Assembly (NCBI GenBank): GCA_025677835.1
Contig: JAIXMR010000105.1
Span: forward strand, 32,758 to 96,757
Direction of reading: 5' to 3'
DNA: 64,000 nucleotides
Origin: Sporodiniella umbellata
Lineage: Eukaryota; Mucoromycota; Mucoromycetes; Mucorales; Rhizopodaceae
A program made the position numbers and the translations under genes. Under the pieces are notes generated by a model. It saw only the letters and a list, made by a program, of their open reading frames with translations, made no database searches and was not told the origin of the DNA. This document shows positions 1 through 11,462 of the stretch, in pieces. Position 1 is the stretch's first letter; every line of letters begins with the position of its first letter.

Positions 1-788
1 AAAAGTTCAAGCAACTTGGCTTTGATTGTAGGTGAAACTTTGGAAGGGGGAAGGGTGTACATCGATGAAAATCGGTTGTAAATACTTGGGATGTTCATAA
101 CAGATGTATCCAGCTGACTTGTTTGCTTATTGAGCATAGTTATTAATACATCTAAAGCTGCTACACGCGCTCTTCCGCTTGCAATAGAAGCTATTTGGAT
201 ACAACAGGCCTATTGTTTATTTTATATATATAGCCTTTTTAAGTACTTCTCATCTTTAAAGTCCCTCTCTCTCTCTCGCTTCGCATAAAAATAAAAATAA
301 AAGCTCTTTCTCTTTTTTTTTTTTATTTTCGAAAACTGCGAAATTTTCTTGTAAGAACTTACTTCCAACTCTGTCACATAGACTTGTAATACTGACTTTG
401 CCTTTGTTATAAATGTTGTCAAAAATCCTAATAAATTGGTTTGCGCCGACATAATACTTCCATCTCTTGAAAGTGCAAAATTTCGTAAAAAGCGCGTTAT
501 GCCCCTTTCATAATGAAACAGTAAAGAACATATATAATCTAAATAAAAGGTCAAAATCATGTATCTACTACTATACAAGTGTTTATCATCATAGTGACAA
601 GCCCTTTTTTTTTTCTGCGAACCTATATCTTTTGAAGTGACATAATTCATTACTTCACTTCCTAATTCAACTGAAATAGTCTTTGCATCTCCCATGCTTT
701 TGTTTTTGGGTCCATCTTCAGAAGTTGTTCGGTAAAAACTTTCGAGTAAATCTTCTATTCTTCTCAAATGTGACATTGCAGAGAACAA
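1..788 (-). CDS. DNA-PKcs-like protein, N-terminal fragment (partial)
   Basis: The gene runs off the left edge. Exons are 788-363 and 209-1; the intron 362-210 has a GTAAGT donor and a TAG acceptor and keeps the frame. The start may be Met at 788 or the Met four residues later (MSHLRRIEDLLESF). The visible ~210 residues are helical. They resemble, from memory, the first HEAT-repeat segment of vertebrate DNA-PKcs: an ERGITRFLRNFALSRDG stretch, then an FLTTFITKAK helix, then a block RVAALDVLITML that parallels the region just after the first helices of PRKDC, followed by a KLLEL end. DNA-PKcs is the Ku-recruited PI3K-like kinase of non-homologous end joining in the nucleus. The kinase domain is outside the window, so the call rests on the N-terminus alone. 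An unrelated HEAT-repeat protein is the main alternative. Confidence 0.55.
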
Positions 789-2680
789 AAAAAAAAGACT
801 AGAACAAAGAATTAAGGAACGCGAGAAACTAGACAGTCACTATCGCGATTGCCTAAAACGCGACTTTTATTGGATTAAAGGCAAAAAAAAAAGTTGGTAA
901 AACAAATCAAACTTGAACGCTTCATTAGCAATAGTTTAGTGTATATTAGGCTTTGACTGAGACAATTCAAAGACTTGAAATCATAACCCACACTAGTTTT
1001 CGTGGCGGCCTTAACTTTATTCCCCAGAATTTTGTAACAGCATTGTCCACTATCAAGAGTTCTCAATGATGCATAGCTATTACCTACAGGTTTTAAGCCA
1101 AAGAGGTTTTGTGCCTTTACAGAAAGTATACAGAGTTAAACTTTTTACATGTCTAAATTCATGCTAGGTGCAGTTTCCTTTTCAAATCAAAGCTAACTCT
1201 TTCCCCTTTTACTAAACCACACTTATAGATCTTTTTTCAATATATATATATTCCAAAAATGGGAAAAAAAAGGTCAATTGGTTTTATTGAGAATACGTGC
1301 TCACTTTTTTTTTTGTCAAACCAGTTTAAGATTATCAAAATAAAGGGGAGGAAGAAAGAGAAAGATGACCTGTATTGTTTTCTTTTATTTACTCTTGCTA
1401 TTTCAAAAAGAAAAGAGTTAGAGTGGGCACTTCATACTGACTACAAAGAAGAAAACTCTCAGTAGTACATAATAAAAAGTAGGCACTATTTTTCTTTTTC
1501 TTTTCTTTTTGCCTATTTTAGATTTAAGGATTTTGTTTATGTAATGTTTCGGTAAGAACAATCTGATATTCAAAAAAAAAAAAAAAAGGAACGAAACATG
1601 CTTGACCGGCGCAATTAACCGGTATTGGATTTATTGGACATATGCTTTTTGTTAATAAGTAACCAAGAATAAAAACGAACTTTGTTTCTTAAATCTCTAT
1701 GTAACATAGTACAGTTTTTATTACTCAAAAGAAAGGGACATACTTGATGTCAGCATATTTCTATGATGTATGGCCGTTTCAGATATATATATATTGAAAT
1801 TTGGCCACACAAAGGGAAAACTATGTATAGGTGTTATTAAAAATAGGATCCATGACAGTGTGTTGTGGCGTTTTTTCAAATGGTGAGTCTCAATTACACA
1901 ACTGTCCTTTTTCTTTCAGTTACCGTTGTACAAGATGAGTTGGAAGTAGGCATGATCATCGTTAAACACTCTAGACAATAGCGCAATAGAGAACTGTATA
2001 CAATTGTTGTGGCGGTCAATAAAGCTTTTCAAATAAACCAAACACGCCAATCAAAGCGCACTCTTCAAAGTAGTTTCTGTTGAACAAAAGGCGTGTTAGT
2101 ATTCAATCGACGTAGAACTCTATGAATAGATGCAAGTCGCTGAAGGGCCAAGAAAAGCACACTATTACTGATCTGCTTTAGGACTCCCTACTTGTAGGTA
2201 TAAACTATCGCCACTCTATTTTCAAATCCAATAATATAGTGATCATTTTTAGTCTTTCTAACAAAACCTTTTAAACCATCTTATGGCTGCATTTGGCTGG
2301 TAACGAAACCTGTAAATGACGGATGATAGGTATGCCAAACAGATGAACAAAACAGCTGAGTTGACACTGGGTTCTAGGTCGGTGTTGAGTTTAAAACGTT
2401 GTAGAAAGCAGCATAACGAACAAGGGCCAAGCACTCGCTTTAATCAGAAGTATAGTTTGCAGTCAACAGAACATGTCTTATTACTGTTAACAGAAAAGTG
2501 AAGAGTCTTCTTTAGATTGTCATGCCAGTCCAGGATGTCTATTAAACTCCATCTCTTTTATGCGCGAAGCCCCGGCTATTTATTGTAACTTTTTTTGGAG
2601 TATGAATACTCTTTTTTTCTTCTTTTATCAGCACAAAAGCCTTTTTTTTTGGTTTTTTTTCTGGGTTTTTTTTTTTTTGC
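789..2680. other. Intergenic, no supported gene
   Basis: About 1.9 kb between two divergently transcribed genes. It is AT-rich with long T/A runs. Short open frames exist here (for example 1259-1465 and 2316-2501), but they are low-complexity, have no family resemblance and no sensible splice partners. Promoters of both flanking genes must lie here; I could not pick a convincing TATA element for either. Confidence 0.5.
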
Positions 2681-3891
2681 ATGTCTCTTGGTAATACTTA
2701 TCGTAATACCGAAGAAGGAAGCTTTGGCGTATTAAACTTTCGAGACTTGGGTCTTTCTACTGCTGAGAATGCAGAAAACAAACAGTAAATGACAAAAGCA
2801 AAAGCGATTGAAACTAACTTGAAAGATATGTCAAACCAGGTGTTGTGTTTCGCTCAGCTACTTTAGATAATATGAGCGAAGTGGATGTGAATGATTTCAT
2901 TAAGGCTCATGAGATTAGAACTATTTTGGACTTGAGAACAGCGTAAAAGAAAAAACTTTTTTTTTGTAACAGCTTTTTATAACAAAGGTTGCGTTTATAT
3001 AGTATGGAAGGCGAGGAAGGTTTACCTATTGACAAACTTTATCCTACGGTGGTACTTGACGCTGTAAGATTTTTATGTATATATATTCCACCTAAAGTCT
3101 GATGTAATCATTATTGCTTTTTAGTTGGCACCCAATAACCTAAAAAAAACCAATGAAGTTGAAGATGATATATTATCTTTAAAGAACGAGGAAACCACTT
3201 TACGCAAGAAATACAGAATAGATATTGCCGGCAAAAACTTCCAAAGATCATGTATATTTGCTGCATGTTCATTTCCTGTCAAAGTGTATGTGTGTATGTA
3301 TGGAAAGAAAAAAAACTAACTTGGATTTTATTGTTAGCTATATTGTTCTTTTAATGATATTTTGTCAAAGACAAAAGGCCGGTTATGTGGTCGGAAAAGA
3401 AGTGCTATCCAAAATGGGAGTCAATCAGCTGGTCAAAGAGTTTACCATCCACTGTCAGCCAGAGATCAAGAGGGCCTTGATGGTCTTTACAGAACCTGAT
3501 AACTACCCGATTGAAATCCACTGCACACAAGGAAAGGATCGAACAGGTATGATTTCTGCCCTCATCTTGAGTATTGCCGGTGTACCTGAAGAGATCATTG
3601 TGAGCGATTACGCCAAAACACAGAAAGGCCTTTCTCCTATCTATCAGCAAATGTTGGAAGACGTTCGACGTGTGGGTCTCACAGACGATTTCGTTAAATC
3701 ACCACCCGAGGTACATATTTATATACATCAAGGTTGAAAATTAATAGGGGCGTTCTCTATAGTATATGAGAAGTCTACTTGGATTTTTAAAAGAACACCA
3801 TGGATCAATAGAAGGCTATCTAGACAAAATCGGCTTTACTCATGAACACCGTGAAAAAGTACGAAGGATGGTTTGTATTGACCGACCTTAG
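2681..3891 (+). CDS. Tyrosine-phosphatase-superfamily protein (Y_phosphatase3 type)
   Basis: Six exons: 2681-2784, 2826-2942, 3003-3063, 3125-3285, 3371-3710, 3763-3891; all phases close, giving 303 residues. The N-terminus has the family's NFRDLG motif, followed by FRSATLDNMSEVD and ILDLRTA. The catalytic P-loop HCTQGKDRT lies at about residues 198-206 (Cys199 nucleophile, Arg205), in the HCxxGKDRT form typical of the Y_phosphatase3/LMO2511-like group, which dephosphorylates phosphotyrosine or phosphoinositides. The C-terminal YMRSLLGFLKEHHGSIEGYL region is the usual helical end of these enzymes. There is no signal peptide or membrane segment, so it is probably cytosolic. The first intron is only 41 nt. 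The exact substrate cannot be told from sequence. Confidence 0.85.
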
Positions 3892-5253
3892 ATATTCTGT
3901 GTGTAATATGTGTGAATTTTTTTTTTTTTTTTGAAAGATGCCAAACAATAAAAGGGGCTTATCAATACAGTAATTAGTCCTATAATACGTTCTTATTTTC
4001 TCTTGAATCAGAAACACTGTTTAATGCTGGGTATCAAGCTTCTCTCTATCGCTCTCTTAATCTTGTCATGATTTTAAGTTTGCCCGTAAATTCTGTTGTA
4101 CAAGGTCTTTGTTCAAGTAGAAAGGAAACACAACCCTATTTTCTTTCTGGACTAGGACTGGTCTCCTGATTGGCTTGCTCGTTTTGCGCCACACTAAGAT
4201 GGGTTGGGTGTAGACTGGGAGGGGGGTCTTACCAATGACACACATTGTTTACGCTTTCAATTTGTTTTATCTATGCAAGTGTCATCATAAGTTTATGCTA
4301 AGCAAACGAATCCTTCCAAAGAAAAAAGCTATTGCTAGCGTTTGTGTATTTGGACAAAAGCAGTTGTTGTTTCTTGAGATCAAGCGATAGCTATAGATCT
4401 AACCGAGGCATGACATCAAAACAGAACCCTGGTGAGGTTCGTTACGCACCTTAGATCAAATTGCGGGGCTAAAAAGCTTGAAGCAGCATTTATCGTCCCA
4501 TCACGGTCAACAATAAGCATTCCATAATTTTTCGCAGTCCTTTTTTTTTATGCCTACTTCTAAAGACTTGGTACCCAGTAACGCTTTGGGCTACAACGGA
4601 CACTGGCCACGCTAAAATAGCTGCTTGTAACAACAGCTTGTGTTATAATGAAAGGTTCATTTTCAAAAATAAGCAATGTACAAACGATTCAAAGATGACT
4701 CTGATAAACTTGAACAATATCAGAGCATAGATCCCTCAAATTGAACACTTAAAGAACCAGTCTTGATTTTTTGTAGTAATAGATAATCTTTATTATTTCA
4801 AATTGGTGTTGTTAATGCCTATTAAAAAAAAGTGACTGTGAAAAGGGATGGGACCAAGATGGTATTGTAACAACTTTTAACCACCTTAAAAACCCTTGGT
4901 CCGACTTTTTTTTACATCTACAGCAGTGCATTCAACCTAGAAAAGTACACAGATGGCTTGATTTCTAGAAATTTTCCATTGAACTGACTGTAGAGAGTAA
5001 AAAACTTGCCATGAATAACTATACAATGAGTGCTTTTAACAAAAAAAAATGCCTCGCTTTTTAAACATTTACCCCGCATTTTAATTTTTCTCAACCTGCG
5101 AGTCAATGCTGAAAGTATCCGATTCTATAAAGCTACCTGAATAAAAAAACAATACAAAGTAAAGAAGAGTTCTATAAATTTAAAGAAGTGGGAAACACAA
5201 AATGTTTAATATATCAGTTAATTAGAAAAGGGTCAGAATAGGTCAATTTACTA
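3892..5253. other. Intergenic, no supported gene
   Basis: About 1.36 kb between the phosphatase gene and the left end of the composite element. AT-rich with homopolymer tracts; the open frames are short and featureless. I see no repeat shared with the neighbouring element. Confidence 0.5.
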
Positions 5254-6727
5254 TATAGTGAAGCTGGGAAATGTTGGTTTTTTTAAAAAAAGGGTTTGGA
5301 GCTTACCAAAAAAAGTATTGGTCAAAAATTGAAAAATGGTTGGACATTTTTAAATGTCTTTGACTTGGTTGGAAAATTGTTTTGAGCAATTGAAGTAGCT
5401 CATTAAAATTCTACTTTATCTCGACAATTGTTGATATGACACTTAGATTGGCTACAAAACCCATGATTAATAAAACGTGCATTATTATAAGCATCGGCAA
5501 TTCTCTGGAATAAGCTGTCTATATCCATGATATCAAGCATCTTGTTCATGAACTTTATGAAATAGGTCGTAGTAGTGCTTTTATAAAGAGGCTTGTTGTA
5601 CTCCCTGCAATCGCTGCTTTCAATCTCGACATATTCTATGACAATAATGGCTTTGTCTTTTGCTGGCTTTCCCTTCTTTGATTTTTCATTCTTATTTGTC
5701 TGAGCCTTTTGTACTTTTCCTTTGTTGATAGGGGCTTCTTCATTATGAATTCTTTTCAACTTCCACAATGACAAGTATTCCTAGAGTTGGTCTTGTCCAA
5801 TTGTTCTTCATATTTATATTGATTCTAGTCTCATCAATAAATATACCGTTTGTACCATAGGTTAACATCCTTGCACTCCATGAACCATTCATATATCTTT
5901 TGTAGGCTTTTAACTGAATTTTTAATCTTAGGTTCAAGAGTTGGTCTCTTCACGAAAATAAACACGTTGTTTTCAAATACTGATTCATTTAAGATTCAGA
6001 AATTGAAAAGCCTTCAAACCTAAATTTCAACAGATTACTAATTCCAACAACACAAAGTTATGAGTCTTTTTCGACTATCCCTTGGATGTTTTTCACGCGA
6101 GCCTCAATAAAATCGCTAGGCCTACCTATGTTTTTTTTTTTTAGACTTCTTATAGGGCGCCTCCTTCATTTTCTACTATTGTTTTCATTAACAAACAGCA
6201 GTACTAGGCTTTGCTCCTAAATTCCTAGCAATCGCTGCTACTATTCCTCTTTTGACAGGCAATTCAATCATTCGACTGATAAACTTCTCTCTCCTGCGAC
6301 CATCATAAGCTCATAAGCACTACTAGCTGTAGACTTGACCAATTTGATCTCATTAACAAGCATATCTTACATTTCAGTATCTACTTTATCTTCGAATTTG
6401 GTAGTCAAGTGGGCAGCAGCCTGGCTCGCTATAGTAGCAGGAACTGTATTCTGATCGATAGTTTCTGTTAATACACTTTCCATTGTGTCCGCAACTTTTT
6501 CTCTATTCTCATTATAAATATGTTCTTGCCCGTCTTTATAATAAAAGTATTCTGGCTCATACTTTTTGATTATTATGTTCATATAGTGATAAAAATGTTT
6601 TCTTTTTGTAAAGAGAGAAGGAGTGAGCTTGTATCATAGGCAACGAAAACAGATTATCTTCAGAAGCACTCAAAACAATTTTTTTTTTTTGGTCAGTAAA
6701 GTCTTTAGTTGAACAGTATAATTTATA
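5254..6727 (-). repeat. Left arm of the inverted repeat (1,474 bp)
   Basis: Reverse complement of 14411-15884. The three largest open frames are identical in protein sequence in both arms. The homopolymer runs also have the same lengths: the 12-A run near the inner end, the 12-A run in the middle and the 7-A/7-T block near the tip. The only differences I found are in the outermost ~25 bases. Similarity stops abruptly at 6727. Confidence 0.9.
5403..6582 (-). pseudogene. Decayed DDE transposase (Tc1/mariner, IS630-like), left copy
   Basis: Read on the minus strand, broken frames at 6582-6367, 5937-5743 and 5774-5403 give pieces of an IS630-like transposase. These are a helical N-terminal region, a catalytic-strand motif FIDETRININMKNNW (the FIDE Asp of the DDE triad followed by the usual N-x-N-M-x-N-x-W run), and a later stretch YFIKFMNKMLDIMD ... 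NNARFINHG that matches the position of the second Asp (D-N-A-x-I-H in live copies; here Asn-Asn). Stops and frame changes separate the pieces and the third acidic residue is not visible. The same lesions occur in the right arm. Confidence 0.6.
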
Positions 6728-7160
6728 TTGAATAGTACAATTTGTAAAATCTGTTGTTTTTTTCAATTCTAGCGATCATTGCAAGTTAAGCCATCTAATT
6801 GCTGTGTGATTTTCATTAAATGGTGAGTCCAGCTATTTCTGGCTTCATAAGTCGATGTCCAATATACTTCAAGAATCGAGCAAAAAAAGCATTTTCTTTT
6901 AAAAGCCATCAAGAGTCATTCAAGTAACAGCCATCACACCTTCTTGGGAGGTTTGGATGAGGTCATGCGGTATAATAAATAATAGTGTCATAGAGAAAAC
7001 AAAACTATCGTTTGAATTTTGGTCATAGCTATCAAGACACCTTTCGTAATTTTCAGTCAGATCTATTAAATAATTGTATCAGCATAAGGTAGTTAAGATT
7101 AGTTAATAATACTCGACTTTAAAGGATTGCTTGCAAGTGCATTTAAAAATAGCAGACAAG
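6728..7160. other. Element centre, left unique stretch with a diverged array linker
   Basis: There is no gene. The last ~100 bp (about 7065-7160) is a diverged copy of the 129-bp linker that closes each 478-bp unit. It has the same order of words (AATAATTGTAT, GTAGTTAAGA, TTTAAAGGATTGC, AAAAATAGCAGACAAG) with substitutions and small indels. It is probably an older edge of the array that escaped homogenisation. Confidence 0.6.
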
Positions 7161-10100
7161 CCAATTCTCTTAACCGCCGATTAACAATGTTAAAGGGGTA
7201 TTGTCACGCCTGGGAATGGGTCGAGTCAGAGAGAATTGTCAGACCAGAGACGTTATCTTCCTATGTCCCTCAATAACGTAGTCCTATTGTCGAATAAGCA
7301 TAAATGCTTAGACCGAGTCTGTTCTGCTAACGCAACTTTAATGATAAACCAATTCTCTTAACCGCCGATTAACAATGTTAAAGGGGTATTGTCACGCCTG
7401 GGAATGGGTCGAGTCAGAGAGAATTGTCAGACCAGAGACGTTATCTTCCTATGTCCCTCAATAACGTAGTCCTATTGTCGAATAAGCATAAATGCTTAGA
7501 CCGAGTCTGCCCATTAAAGTTGCATGTAAAAAAAAAAAAAAGAACCTATCAAATAATTGTATTAGTATAAAACAGTAAAGAATAATTAGGAATACTTAGC
7601 TTAAAGGATTGCAAGTGTATTTAAAAATAGCAGACAAGCCAATTCTCTTAACCGCCGATTAACAATGTTAAAGGGGTATTGTCACGCCTGGGAATGGGTC
7701 GAGTCAGAGAGAATTGTCAGACCAGAGACGTTATCTTCCTATGTCCCTCAATAACGTAGTCCTATTGTCGAATAAGCATAAATGCTTAGACCGAGTCTGT
7801 TCTGCTAACGCAACTTTAATGATAAACCAATTCTCTTAACCGCCGATTAACAATGTTAAAGGGGTATTGTCACGCCTGGGAATGGGTCGAGTCAGAGAGA
7901 ATTGTCAGACCAGAGACGTTATCTTCCTATGTCCCTCAATAACGTAGTCCTATTGTCGAATAAGCATAAATGCTTAGACCGAGTCTGCCCATTAAAGTTG
8001 CATGTAAAAAAAAAAAAAAGAACCTATCAAATAATTGTATTAGTATAAAACAGTAAAGAATAATTAGGAATACTTAGCTTAAAGGATTGCAAGTGTATTT
8101 AAAAATAGCAGACAAGCCAATTCTCTTAACCGCCGATTAACAATGTTAAAGGGGTATTGTCACGCCTGGGAATGGGTCGAGTCAGAGAGAATTGTCAGAC
8201 CAGAGACGTTATCTTCCTATGTCCCTCAATAACGTAGTCCTATTGTCGAATAAGCATAAATGCTTAGACCGAGTCTGTTCTGCTAACGCAACTTTAATGA
8301 TAAACCAATTCTCTTAACCGCCGATTAACAATGTTAAAGGGGTATTGTCACGCCTGGGAATGGGTCGAGTCAGAGAGAATTGTCAGACCAGAGACGTTAT
8401 CTTCCTATGTCCCTCAATAACGTAGTCCTATTGTCGAATAAGCATAAATGCTTAGACCGAGTCTGCCCATTAAAGTTGCATGTAAAAAAAAAAAAAAGAA
8501 CCTATCAAATAATTGTATTAGTATAAAACAGTAAAGAATAATTAGGAATACTTAGCTTAAAGGATTGCAAGTGTATTTAAAAATAGCAGACAAGCCAATT
8601 CTCTTAACCGCCGATTAACAATGTTAAAGGGGTATTGTCACGCCTGGGAATGGGTCGAGTCAGAGAGAATTGTCAGACCAGAGACGTTATCTTCCTATGT
8701 CCCTCAATAACGTAGTCCTATTGTCGAATAAGCATAAATGCTTAGACCGAGTCTGTTCTGCTAACGCAACTTTAATGATAAACCAATTCTCTTAACCGCC
8801 GATTAACAATGTTAAAGGGGTATTGTCACGCCTGGGAATGGGTCGAGTCAGAGAGAATTGTCAGACCAGAGACGTTATCTTCCTATGTCCCTCAATAACG
8901 TAGTCCTATTGTCGAATAAGCATAAATGCTTAGACCGAGTCTGCCCATTAAAGTTGCATGTAAAAAAAAAAAAAAGAACCTATCAAATAATTGTATTAGT
9001 ATAAAACAGTAAAGAATAATTAGGAATACTTAGCTTAAAGGATTGCAAGTGTATTTAAAAATAGCAGACAAGCCAATTCTCTTAACCGCCGATTAACAAT
9101 GTTAAAGGGGTATTGTCACGCCTGGGAATGGGTCGAGTCAGAGAGAATTGTCAGACCAGAGACGTTATCTTCCTATGTCCCTCAATAACGTAGTCCTATT
9201 GTCGAATAAGCATAAATGCTTAGACCGAGTCTGTTCTGCTAACGCAACTTTAATGATAAACCAATTCTCTTAACCGCCGATTAACAATGTTAAAGGGGTA
9301 TTGTCACGCCTGGGAATGGGTCGAGTCAGAGAGAATTGTCAGACCAGAGACGTTATCTTCCTATGTCCCTCAATAACGTAGTCCTATTGTCGAATAAGCA
9401 TAAATGCTTAGACCGAGTCTGCCCATTAAAGTTGCATGTAAAAAAAAAAAAAAGAACCTATCAAATAATTGTATTAGTATAAAACAGTAAAGAATAATTA
9501 GGAATACTTAGCTTAAAGGATTGCAAGTGTATTTAAAAATAGCAGACAAGCCAATTCTCTTAACCGCCGATTAACAATGTTAAAGGGGTATTGTCACGCC
9601 TGGGAATGGGTCGAGTCAGAGAGAATTGTCAGACCAGAGACGTTATCTTCCTATGTCCCTCAATAACGTAGTCCTATTGTCGAATAAGCATAAATGCTTA
9701 GACCGAGTCTGTTCTGCTAACGCAACTTTAATGATAAACCAATTCTCTTAACCGCCGATTAACAATGTTAAAGGGGTATTGTCACGCCTGGGAATGGGTC
9801 GAGTCAGAGAGAATTGTCAGACCAGAGACGTTATCTTCCTATGTCCCTCAATAACGTAGTCCTATTGTCGAATAAGCATAAATGCTTAGACCGAGTCTGC
9901 CCATTAAAGTTGCATGTAAAAAAAAAAAAAAGAACCTATCAAATAATTGTATTAGTATAAAACAGTAAAGAATAATTAGGAATACTTAGCTTAAAGGATT
10001 GCAAGTGTATTTAAAAATAGCAGACAAGCCAATTCTCTTAACCGCCGATTAACAATGTTAAAGGGGTATTGTCACGCCTGGGAATGGGTCGAGTCAGAGA

Positions 10101-11462
10101 GAATTGTCAGACCAGAGACGTTATCTTCCTATGTCCCTCAATAACGTAGTCCTATTGTCGAATAAGCATAAATGCTTAGACCGAGTCTGTTCTGCTAACG
10201 CAACTTTAATGATAAACCAATTCTCTTAACCGCCGATTAACAATGTTAAAGGGGTATTGTCACGCCTGGGAATGGGTCGAGTCAGAGAGAATTGTCAGAC
10301 CAGAGACGTTATCTTCCTATGTCCCTCAATAACGTAGTCCTATTGTCGAATAAGCATAAATGCTTAGACCGAGTCTGCCCATTAAAGTTGCATGTAAAAA
10401 AAAAAAAAAGAACCTATCAAATAATTGTATTAGTATAAAACAGTAAAGAATAATTAGGAATACTTAGCTTAAAGGATTGCAAGTGTATTTAAAAATAGCA
10501 GACAAGCCAATTCTCTTAACCGCCGATTAACAATGTTAAAGGGGTATTGTCACGCCTGGGAATGGGTCGAGTCAGAGAGAATTGTCAGACCAGAGACGTT
10601 ATCTTCCTATGTCCCTCAATAACGTAGTCCTATTGTCGAATAAGCATAAATGCTTAGACCGAGTCTGTTCTGCTAACGCAACTTTAATGATAAACCAATT
10701 CTCTTAACCGCCGATTAACAATGTTAAAGGGGTATTGTCACGCCTGGGAATGGGTCGAGTCAGAGAGAATTGTCAGACCAGAGACGTTATCTTCCTATGT
10801 CCCTCAATAACGTAGTCCTATTGTCGAATAAGCATAAATGCTTAGACCGAGTCTGCCCATTAAAGTTGCATGTAAAAAAAAAAAAAAGAACCTATCAAAT
10901 AATTGTATTAGTATAAAACAGTAAAGAATAATTAGGAATACTTAGCTTAAAGGATTGCAAGTGTATTTAAAAATAGCAGACAAGCCAATTCTCTTAACCG
11001 CCGATTAACAATGTTAAAGGGGTATTGTCACGCCTGGGAATGGGTCGAGTCAGAGAGAATTGTCAGACCAGAGACGTTATCTTCCTATGTCCCTCAATAA
11101 CGTAGTCCTATTGTCGAATAAGCATAAATGCTTAGACCGAGTCTGTTCTGCTAACGCAACTTTAATGATAAACCAATTCTCTTAACCGCCGATTAACAAT
11201 GTTAAAGGGGTATTGTCACGCCTGGGAATGGGTCGAGTCAGAGAGAATTGTCAGACCAGAGACGTTATCTTCCTATGTCCCTCAATAACGTAGTCCTATT
11301 GTCGAATAAGCATAAATGCTTAGACCGAGTCTGCCCATTAAAGTTGCATGTAAAAAAAAAAAAAAGAACCTATCAAATAATTGTATTAGTATAAAACAGT
11401 AAAGAATAATTAGGAATACTTAGCTTAAAGGATTGCAAGTGTATTTAAAAATAGCAGACAAA
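7161..11462. repeat. Tandem array, nine 478-bp higher-order units
   Basis: Unit starts are 7161, 7639, 8117, 8595, 9073, 9551, 10029, 10507 and 10985. Each unit is A(161 bp) + 27-bp linker + A(161 bp) + 129-bp linker; the two A modules in a unit are the same sequence, so the array holds 18 copies of A. The units look identical, including a run of 14 A in every long linker. A starts with CCAATTCTCTTAACCGCCG and is GC-richer than its surroundings. No protein-coding frame runs through it. At the right edge (11463) the next unit decays at once after AACCAATTCTTTTAAAGG. Perfect identity implies recent amplification or strong homogenisation; an assembly artefact of copy number is possible. Confidence 0.95.
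7332..7523. repeat. MITE-like 192-bp module inside each unit (first copy)
   Basis: The second A module of each unit is tightly bracketed by perfect 12-bp inverted repeats, GCAACTTTAATG (7332-7343) and CATTAAAGTTGC (7512-7523). The structure recurs every 478 bp. Terminal inverted repeats around a non-coding ~190-bp core are the look of a non-autonomous DNA element. I see no convincing target duplication outside the repeats. Confidence 0.5.

Noticed and set aside
875..1066. 63-residue minus-strand frame near the DNA-PKcs-like gene
   Set aside because: It could be an upstream exon, but there is no matching donor/acceptor pair into 788 and no family resemblance.
2316..2501. 61-residue plus-strand frame
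   Set aside because: No recognisable pattern, no splice partners, not needed by the phosphatase model.
7161..11462. CRISPR array or rDNA/5S array
   Set aside because: The repeats are 478 bp with fixed linkers and no variable spacers. No rRNA or tRNA core is recognisable in module A.
7161..11462. Centromeric satellite
   Set aside because: Only 4.3 kb, embedded in a transposon-like element between ordinary genes. Nothing in the sequence shows kinetochore function; it would need CENP-A or Mis12 mapping.
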